54,624 nucleotides of DNA, from assembly GCA_000434915.1 (NCBI GenBank), contig FR882084.1, positions 1-54,624 of the forward strand, in the 5' to 3' direction. The notes under the pieces are model-generated. The model saw only the letters and a list, made by a program, of their open reading frames with translations, was not told the DNA's origin and made no database searches. Source of the DNA: Ruminococcus sp. CAG:563 (GTDB lineage: Bacteria; Bacillota; Clostridia; Oscillospirales; Acutalibacteraceae). Of the stretch, positions 49,815-54,624 are shown in pieces. Positions within the stretch are counted from its first letter, which is position 1, and each line of letters opens with the position of its first letter. The position numbers and the translations under genes were made by a program.

Positions 49815-50861
49815 CATCTTATCTATTTCAGCCAGCAACTCACTGACAATATCTTCTTCTTTAATCTTCCTGATAATTTCGCCCTTTTTGATAAGGACTG
49901 CACAGCCGTCGCCGCCGGCAATTCCGATATCGGCTTCTTTCGCCTCTCCCGGTCCGTTGACAACGCAGCCCATTACCGCAACCTTTAGCGGCTTATGACA
50001 ACCCCTGAGTGCATTTTCAACCTCACCGGCTACCTTGATAAGATCAATCTTGGTTCTGCCGCAGGTCGGGCAGGAAACGATTTGAACACAATCATTTCTG
50101 AGATCAAGAGCCTTGAGAATATCAAGTCCCGCATAGACCTCCTTTATGGGGTCGGCAGTCAACGAAACTCGAATGGTATCGCCGATTCCGTGCATGAGCA
50201 GACTTCCTATGCCTGCGCTTGATTTTATAAGGCCCATACGCTCCGTGCCGGCCTCGGTAACGCCAAGATGAAGCGGATAATCACATCTTTCGGCAACGGT
50301 TTCGTATGCCTTTATCATATTACCGACATTAGACGATTTAATTGAAATTACAATGTCGTCAAAATCGAATTTTTCAAGCAATGAAGCATGGTACATTGCA
50401 CTTTCTGCCATAGCTTCGGGAGTCGGTGCACCGTATTTTGCAAGAATTTCCTTTTCGACCGAGCCTGAATTTACACCTATACGAATAGGAATATTTCTTG
50501 AACGACACGCTTCAACAACCTTTTTCACCCTGTCGTCCGAACCGATGTTGCCCGGGTTTATGCGCACCTTGTCAACTCCTGCCGCAACGGCTTCGATAGC
50601 AAGACGGTAATCAAAATGAATGTCCGCAACAATAGGTACACTAACTGCTTCTTTGAGAGCGGGAATAAGCTTCACTGCGTCCATATCGGGAATTGCACCA
50701 CGAATAATCTGACAGCCTGCTTTTTCAAGCTCGACAGCCTGCTTAACGCTCGCCTCGATATCGTGTGCAGGTTTGTTGAGCATTGACTGCACCGTTATCG
50801 GAGCGTCACCGCCGATATATGTGTTGCCGATTTTTATTTTTTTCGTTTTTCTTCGTTCCAT
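49812..50861 (-). CDS. ispG: 4-hydroxy-3-methylbut-2-enyl diphosphate synthase IspG
   Basis: A 349-residue [4Fe-4S] enzyme of the MEP pathway converting ME-cPP to HMBPP. It starts RRKTKKIKIGNTYIGGDAP, contains the TIM barrel with DIHFDYRLAIEA (about 84-95) and RINPGNIG, and ends in the reductase-like domain with cluster cysteines in VSCPTCGRTK and MGCVVNGPGEAKEADIG. The frame continues 38 codons upstream to 50975, but that extension runs through the palindromic repeat at 50901-50955 and has no family similarity; GAGG 7 bases before the ATG at 50861 fixes the start. Between polC and the DUF559 cassette. Confidence 0.95.
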   Translation of the reverse strand: MERRKTKKIKIGNTYIGGDAPITVQSMLNKPAHDIEASVKQAVELEKAGCQIIRGAIPDMDAVKLIPALKEAVSVPIVADIHFDYRLAIEAVAAGVDKVRINPGNIGSDDRVKKVVEACRSRNIPIRIGVNSGSVEKEILAKYGAPTPEAMAESAMYHASLLEKFDFDDIVISIKSSNVGNMIKAYETVAERCDYPLHLGVTEAGTERMGLIKSSAGIGSLLMHGIGDTIRVSLTADPIKEVYAGLDILKALDLRNDCVQIVSCPTCGRTKIDLIKVAGEVENALRGCHKPLKVAVMGCVVNGPGEAKEADIGIAGGDGCAVLIKKGEIIRKIKEEDIVSELLAEIDKM

Positions 50862-50900
50862 TTTAATACCTCGGTTTAGGTAAAAAGTTTTTCTGTTTTT

Positions 50901-50955
50901 CTTTATCCCCTCCGCCGCTATGCGGCACCTCCCCTTGATTCCAACAAGGGGAGGC
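50901..50955 (+). repeat. Dispersed hairpin repeat, copy 2 (right-hand side of DUF559 cassette)
   Basis: Begins CTTTATCCCCTCCG, inner hairpin GCCGC-TAT-GCGGC, then CACCTCCCCTT..AACAAGGGGAGGCT forming a second hairpin. It lies 21 bases past the DUF559 stop and 40 bases before the ispG start, and its outer 14 bases are the exact inverted complement of the outer end of copy 3. Confidence 0.88.
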
Positions 50956-50976
50956 TGATATAGCAACAGCCTCAAA

Positions 50977-51333
50977 TTATAATGAGTGTTTAATTATATC
51001 ATCAATATAAACGCAAACGCCATCAAAATTATTTCTTATGGCATCATTGGGGATACGTATTACTTTTATTTTATATTTTGATATAAACTCCGTTCGTATT
51101 TTATCCTTTACAATCTCTTTCTCCTCATAGTGCTGTGAACCGTCCAATTCAATAACTGTTTTTGCCTTTGAGCAATAGAAATCAACAATATAATCTCCGA
51201 TTGGCTTTTGTCTGTAAAATTTTACGGGATAGTTTTTTAAGAAATCATACCACAAGTGTTTTTCTTCTTGTGTCATGTTTTTTCTCAAACACTTTGCAGT
51301 TCCGACAAGCTCCTTGTTATACATCGTTTTCAT
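50977..51333 (-). CDS. DUF559 (Vsr-fold) endonuclease-like protein
   Basis: A 118-residue protein of the DUF559 family, related in fold to very-short-patch repair endonucleases. Seen are MTQEEKHLWYDFLKNYPVKF (about 20-39), RQKPIGDYIVDFYCSKAKT and the putative active-site strand VIELDGSQHYEE (about 74-85) with the Glu, Asp and Gln-His of the PD-(D/E)xK-like centre, then the YKIKVIRIPN strand (about 101). The catalytic residues look intact. The ribosome binding site is weak. It lies alone between two inverted copies of a hairpin repeat, in the gap between rseP and ispG, and has no evident link to the isoprenoid or lipid genes around it. Confidence 0.88.
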   Translation of the reverse strand: MKTMYNKELVGTAKCLRKNMTQEEKHLWYDFLKNYPVKFYRQKPIGDYIVDFYCSKAKTVIELDGSQHYEEKEIVKDKIRTEFISKYKIKVIRIPNDAIRNNFDGVCVYIDDIIKHSL

Positions 51334-51359
51334 AATCTCATGCCTTTAAAATTTATTCA

Positions 51360-51416
51360 AGCCTCCCCTTGTTTGAATCAAGGGGAGGTGTCGCATGAGC
51401 GACGGAGGGGATAAAG
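51360..51416 (-). repeat. Dispersed hairpin repeat, copy 3 (left-hand side of DUF559 cassette)
   Basis: Read on the minus strand: CTTTATCCCCTCCG, inner hairpin GTCGC-TCAT-GCGAC, then CACCTCCCCTT..AACAAGGGGAGGCT. Nearly identical to copy 2 and in opposite orientation, 26 bases upstream of the DUF559 start and 25 bases past the rseP stop. Confidence 0.88.
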
Positions 51417-51440
51417 ACCCCATTAAAAATCTTTGATTCC

Positions 51441-52484
51441 TCACTTCACAATCAGCGAGTAGATATCCTTAAACGTAATTGCCGCCATGAAGAGCAGGAG
51501 AATGACCATGCCTATAGCATGAACAAGGGATTCGTACTTCTGCTTTATCGGCTTTCTTCTGACAAGCTCAATGAGCAGGAAGAAAAGGCGTCCGCCGTCA
51601 AGAGCGGGAATCGGCAGAAGATTGAACACCCCGATATTTATCGTAATAAGAGCCATTATACTGAGAAGTCCGGTGTAATCTGCGGTTTTGACCGACTCCT
51701 GTGCCGCATCTGAAACATAGTCCACAACGCCGACGGGTCCCGAAACATCCTTAACGGAATATTTTCCGGTGACAAGGTCAAACAGGCTCAGCCAAACCAT
51801 TCTGAAAATGCTGACTGACTCCTTAAAGGTATCCTTGAAAACCGTGCCGGCGGTCTTATCAACGCCAACCATAACTATCTTTGAGTATGGCATTTCAACA
51901 TCGTTGATTTCAACCCTTTTGCCGTCACGCTCAACAAGCAAATCAGCTGTCGATCCTTCGTCACGGCTGAGAAGATATGGCACATCTGTGTAATAATAAA
52001 CTCTTTTGCCGTCGATTTTAATTATTTTATCCTTGGCCTTAAGTCCGTTATACTCTGCGACCTGCTTCCCGTTGTCATTGAAGAAATTGACATAGTTCGT
52101 TCCGGAAAGATTATCCGAAGCACCAAGCATTATCGCAATTATAATAAGGCCGAGAATTATATTTACCATAGCGCCGGCTACAACAATTATTATCCTCTGC
52201 CAGCAAGGTTTATTGTTGAACGCACGCTCGTCCGTGCTGTCCTCATCCTCACCCTCCATGCTGACAAAGCCGCCGATCGGCAGCAATCGCCATGAATATT
52301 GAGTTTCGCCCTTTTTCTTTTTAAGCAAGGTAGGACCCATACCGAGTGAGAATTCATTTACCTTTACGCCGAAAATCTTCGCAAATGTAAAATGGCCTGC
52401 CTCATGTACCATGATTATTATGCCGAAAAATATTATCGCAAGCAGAATCGTCCATTTGCTCGCCAGTGCAGATAAAAATCCTAT
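51441..52484 (-). CDS. rseP: Site-2 zinc metalloprotease RseP, probable non-AUG start
   Basis: Intramembrane protease that cleaves membrane-bound regulators. The zinc site MVHEAGHFTFAKIFG is in the first membrane span, a PDZ domain lies in the middle (about 130-215), and the last motif NLLPIPALDGGRLFF carries the third ligand. The only ordinary start codon in frame (ATG 52412) is two residues before HEAGH and would remove the first membrane span. The frame remains open upstream and encodes FLSALASKWTILLAIIFF, a fitting first span. GAGG stands 8 bases before an ATA at 52484, giving 347 residues; ATT (52490) is a poorer choice. Whether this is a rare start or a base error is open. Downstream of dxr. 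Confidence 0.9.
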   Translation of the reverse strand: MGFLSALASKWTILLAIIFFGIIIMVHEAGHFTFAKIFGVKVNEFSLGMGPTLLKKKKGETQYSWRLLPIGGFVSMEGEDEDSTDERAFNNKPCWQRIIIVVAGAMVNIILGLIIIAIMLGASDNLSGTNYVNFFNDNGKQVAEYNGLKAKDKIIKIDGKRVYYYTDVPYLLSRDEGSTADLLVERDGKRVEINDVEMPYSKIVMVGVDKTAGTVFKDTFKESVSIFRMVWLSLFDLVTGKYSVKDVSGPVGVVDYVSDAAQESVKTADYTGLLSIMALITINIGVFNLLPIPALDGGRLFFLLIELVRRKPIKQKYESLVHAIGMVILLLFMAAITFKDIYSLIVK

Positions 52485-52515
52485 TTTAATCGCCTCTTTC
52501 GTGAGCCGAGCGACC

Positions 52516-53664
52516 TCAGCCCATTATTTTTTCTTTCACATAACCCCTCGCCCAGTTATACATATCCAAAACGTCGCCGAGTTTATATGTATCAAATCGC
52601 TGAGCATTCTCAACGGTCTCTCTGACCAGTTCCTCAATCTGTAAAAACTTAATTTTACCCTGCCTGAAAGCAAGATTCGCTTCCTCATTTGCCGCATTTG
52701 CACAGGCCGGGAAAAGTCCGCCGTCGTTGATTGCCTTTCGGCAGACATCGATCAAGCCGAAGGTTTCATAATCAGGTTTATCAAAAGTAAGCGTGCCGTA
52801 GTCCGTCAGCGAAAGCTCCTTGACGGGCGACGGAATTCTGTTAGGATAAGTCAGCGCATACTGAATCGGAATTCGCATATCGGGAACGCCGAGCTGAGCA
52901 ATAACGGAATTGTCGCAGAACTCAACAAGCGAATGGATAACGCTCTGACGGTGAACAACGATATCAATATCCTTGGGATTCATTGAGAAGAGCCAAACCG
53001 CTTCAATCAGCTCAAGACCTTTGTTCATCATTGAAGCGGAATCAATGGTAATTTTTGCGCCCATGCTCCAGTTCGGATGATTGAGAGCCTCTTTTACCGT
53101 TACATCAACAAGCTCGCCACGCTTTTTGCCGAAGAACGGACCGCCTGAAGCGGTAAGGATGAGCTTTTTAATCTCCTTTTTGTCTCGGCAGCCTTGCATT
53201 GACTGAAAGATAGCCGAGTGCTCGCTGTCAACAGGGAGAATACTTACGCATTTTTCTTTAGCAAGACCCATAACGAGCTGACCTCCGGCAACAAGTGTTT
53301 CCTTGTTTGCAAGAGCAAGCTCACTGCCTGCGTTAATTGCCGCTATTGTAGGTTCAAGACCGGCCATGCCGACAATGCTGTTGAGGACATAATCCGCTCC
53401 GCACGCAGCACATTCGCAAACACCCTCCATGCCCGAAAGCACCTTTGTCGGAGTGTCCGCAACTCTTGTTTTAAGCTCGGCCGCCGCTTTTTCGTCAACC
53501 ATTGCGGCAAGCTCGGGCTTAAATTTTCTGATTTGCTTTTCAATCGTATCAACGCTGACGCTCGCCGTCAACGCCTTGACCTCATAGCCCTGCATTTCAA
53601 TGACTTCAAGAGCCTGTGTTCCGATTGAGCCTGTTGAGCCGAGAACGGCTACGGTTTTACTCAT
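52516..53664 (-). CDS. dxr: 1-deoxy-D-xylulose 5-phosphate reductoisomerase
   Basis: A 382-residue NADPH enzyme making MEP, the first committed step of the non-mevalonate isoprenoid pathway. NADPH-binding GSTGSIGTQALEVI (about 8-21), metal and substrate ligands in LPVDSEHSAIFQ (about 145-156), the flexible loop SMMNKGLELIEA (about 209-220) and the C-terminal helical domain with ACANAANEEAN are visible. AAGGTG 6 bases before the ATG. It lies 22 bases after cdsA and 31 bases before the probable rseP start: cdsA-dxr-rseP is a conserved Firmicutes operon. Confidence 0.97.
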   Translation of the reverse strand: MSKTVAVLGSTGSIGTQALEVIEMQGYEVKALTASVSVDTIEKQIRKFKPELAAMVDEKAAAELKTRVADTPTKVLSGMEGVCECAACGADYVLNSIVGMAGLEPTIAAINAGSELALANKETLVAGGQLVMGLAKEKCVSILPVDSEHSAIFQSMQGCRDKKEIKKLILTASGGPFFGKKRGELVDVTVKEALNHPNWSMGAKITIDSASMMNKGLELIEAVWLFSMNPKDIDIVVHRQSVIHSLVEFCDNSVIAQLGVPDMRIPIQYALTYPNRIPSPVKELSLTDYGTLTFDKPDYETFGLIDVCRKAINDGGLFPACANAANEEANLAFRQGKIKFLQIEELVRETVENAQRFDTYKLGDVLDMYNWARGYVKEKIMG

Positions 53665-53686
53665 AGTATCACCTTAAATTTTATTT

Positions 53687-54541
53687 TTAAAATGTCTCGA
53701 TTATGCTGAGTATTCCGTACATAATCGGAAAAACAAACAGCGTACTGTCAAATCTGTCCATAATTCCGCCGTGGCCTGGAATCAGCTTGCCGTAATCCTT
53801 CACGCCGTAATTTCTCTTGATAACCGAAGCAGAAAGGTCGCCGAAAATGCTGATAACGGAAAGTACAAGCGAAATCGGAATGACCGCCCACCAATCCCAG
53901 AGGAAAAAGCTTCCGTCCGGGAAAAATTTCTTTGCAAACACAAAGTATAATCCGACATTCAACGCCGCAGTTAGAACAACTCCGCCGATTGCTCCCTCCC
54001 AGGTTTTTTTCGGACTGACAACGGGGGTCATCTTATGCTTGCCGAAGAATACGCCCGTGAAATAGGCGAACATATCGGTAAGCCATGCGCAGAAAAGCGT
54101 AAACAATATGAGATAAACCACGTTCGCCTGAGTGTATCTTTCGTCGATAAGCTGAAGATCGTTTATTCTTACCCAACAGCCGAGCGATTCGGGAACGGCG
54201 ATTGAGCAAAGAACAGAGATTGCAACCTGCTCAAACTTAACCTTGCTGTGCCACTTAACCATCATAATGAGCATGGCGATAATATATACGGCAAGAGCCG
54301 CAAACGGTGTGACATGAATTTTTTCAAGAAAATGATATCTGATTTCTATGGGAATATATGCGCCGACAATTATTGACGGAATTGCAAGCGGAAGCTTGAC
54401 CTTCGCAACATGATTAAGCTCATAAACGGCAACACCGCAGATGAACGCCATGAGTATCGGCAACGCCGCCGTATTCATGAAAAACATTACGGCGATAATA
54501 ATGAGGGAATATGAAACTCCCGAAATAATTCTGGTTTTCAT
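53687..54541 (-). CDS. cdsA: Phosphatidate cytidylyltransferase
   Basis: A 284-residue membrane enzyme that makes CDP-diacylglycerol from phosphatidate and CTP. Eight or so membrane spans are predicted, and the CdsA signature SxxKRxxxxKDxGxxxPGHGGxxDRxDS is complete near the C-terminus: SVIKRNYGVKDYGKLIPGHG (about 238-257) followed by GIMDRFDS; the SPKKTWEGAIGG segment (about 179-190) is also typical. AAAGGA precedes the ATG. It is the first complete gene of the cdsA-dxr-rseP unit; undecaprenyl diphosphate synthase often precedes it in related genomes but is not visible in the remaining 83 bases. Confidence 0.96.
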   Translation of the reverse strand: MKTRIISGVSYSLIIIAVMFFMNTAALPILMAFICGVAVYELNHVAKVKLPLAIPSIIVGAYIPIEIRYHFLEKIHVTPFAALAVYIIAMLIMMVKWHSKVKFEQVAISVLCSIAVPESLGCWVRINDLQLIDERYTQANVVYLILFTLFCAWLTDMFAYFTGVFFGKHKMTPVVSPKKTWEGAIGGVVLTAALNVGLYFVFAKKFFPDGSFFLWDWWAVIPISLVLSVISIFGDLSASVIKRNYGVKDYGKLIPGHGGIMDRFDSTLFVFPIMYGILSIIETF

Positions 54542-54624
54542 GTGATTTATCCTTTCATATGCTGAGACAATCGTTCACAGTGCTTTTGCAATTCGTGAGC
54601 TGTACAAAGGTACTGTCACGAACA
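54542..54624. other. Right-edge sequence upstream of cdsA
   Basis: These 83 bases hold the cdsA ribosome binding site. One minus-strand frame is open from the edge to a TGA about 20 codons in, but it does not resemble the C-terminus of an expected neighbour such as UppS, so no gene is called. Confidence 0.3.

Larger units (their letters stand above)
50901..51416. mobile_element. Putative DUF559-nuclease cassette bounded by inverted hairpin repeats
   Basis: A 516-base unit: repeat copy 2, a DUF559 gene on the minus strand, and repeat copy 3 in the opposite orientation. The outermost 14 bases at both ends are CTTTATCCCCTCCG reading inward. It separates rseP from ispG, which are usually adjacent in Firmicutes. 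A copy of the repeat without the gene is at 4902-4956. No clear target duplication is visible outside the ends. That it moves, and that the nuclease moves it, is inference. Confidence 0.55.

Noticed and set aside
51219..51330. Restriction-modification or toxin-antitoxin role for the DUF559 gene
   Set aside because: No methylase, antitoxin or second small gene is adjacent; the only consistent companion is the flanking repeat.
50890..51430. Target-site duplication outside the DUF559 cassette
   Set aside because: The bases outside the two ends (TGTTTTT and ACCCCATT) do not match, so no duplication can be claimed.
1..54624. CRISPR arrays, tRNA, rRNA, prophage genes, classical transposases, integrases
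   Set aside because: I looked for regular repeats with spacers, tRNA-like cloverleaf sequences and recombinase motifs and saw none.

Overview
The window looks like a chromosomal segment of a strictly anaerobic, low-to-moderate GC Gram-positive bacterium of class Clostridia, most likely a gut Oscillospirales/Ruminococcaceae-type organism. The evidence is a PolC-type replicative polymerase, the cdsA-dxr-rseP-ispG-polC block typical of Firmicutes, an NAD(P)-linked [FeFe] hydrogenase operon of HndABCD type, a one-chain pyruvate:ferredoxin oxidoreductase, a GH3 enzyme with reversed domain order as known in rumen and gut clostridia, FtsEX with an M23 hydrolase, and strong AGGAGG-type ribosome binding sites. 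I saw no rRNA, tRNA, CRISPR array, prophage or classical transposase.

Layout. 130-1326 (minus): TtcA-like tRNA thiolase and ArsC/Spx-like protein. 1406-4469 (plus): lon and engB. 4519-5210: gene-free stretch packed with dispersed palindromic repeats. 5287-6549 (plus): secreted lipase-like protein. 6684-11683 (minus): hydrogenase operon hndA-GHKL ATPase-hndB-hndC-hndD with a Rex-type palindrome upstream. 12086-16110 (minus): gltX, glnS and a membrane protein. 16297-21524 (plus): a secreted leucine-rich-repeat protein, then a Wzm/Wzt-like glycan exporter with a polysaccharide pyruvyl transferase. 21625-25164 (minus): PFOR. 25411-27558 (plus): a drug-type ABC exporter with a structured-looking leader and a small translationally coupled third gene. 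27684-30065 (plus): GH3 glucosidase. 30188-34404 (minus): CdaR-like regulator, ftsE, ftsX, M23 hydrolase. 34790-38699 (minus): response regulator, histidine kinase, HtrA protease. 38796-42429 (minus): phosphoesterase, deoC, acetyltransferase, galM. 42513-42671: large imperfect inverted repeat. 42726-44093 (plus): DD-carboxypeptidase. 44282-44509 (plus): small DUF6514-like protein. 44663-54541 (minus, separate units): YjdF-like membrane protein, divergent HisI, PolC, IspG, a DUF559 nuclease cassette, RseP, Dxr, CdsA.

How it fits together. PFOR makes reduced ferredoxin from pyruvate, and the hydrogenase can reoxidise ferredoxin and NAD(P)H to H2, with Rex as the likely NADH/NAD+ sensor. Envelope functions dominate the rest: isoprenoid precursors (Dxr, IspG), CDP-diacylglycerol (CdsA), peptidoglycan remodelling (FtsEX-M23, DacF-like), surface glycan export and stress response (two-component system with HtrA, RseP, Lon).

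The most interesting structure is at 50901-51416. A small Vsr/DUF559-fold nuclease gene is bracketed by two near-identical ~56-bp hairpin repeats in inverted orientation, wedged between rseP and ispG. A third copy of the repeat lies 46 kb away at 4902-4956 without the gene, and the three copies differ by compensatory changes in a hairpin stem. This resembles an autonomous/non-autonomous element pair driven by a nuclease rather than a classical transposase. Other points are a PolC lacking its proofreading exonuclease, an rseP without an ordinary start codon, and a diverged stand-alone HisI.
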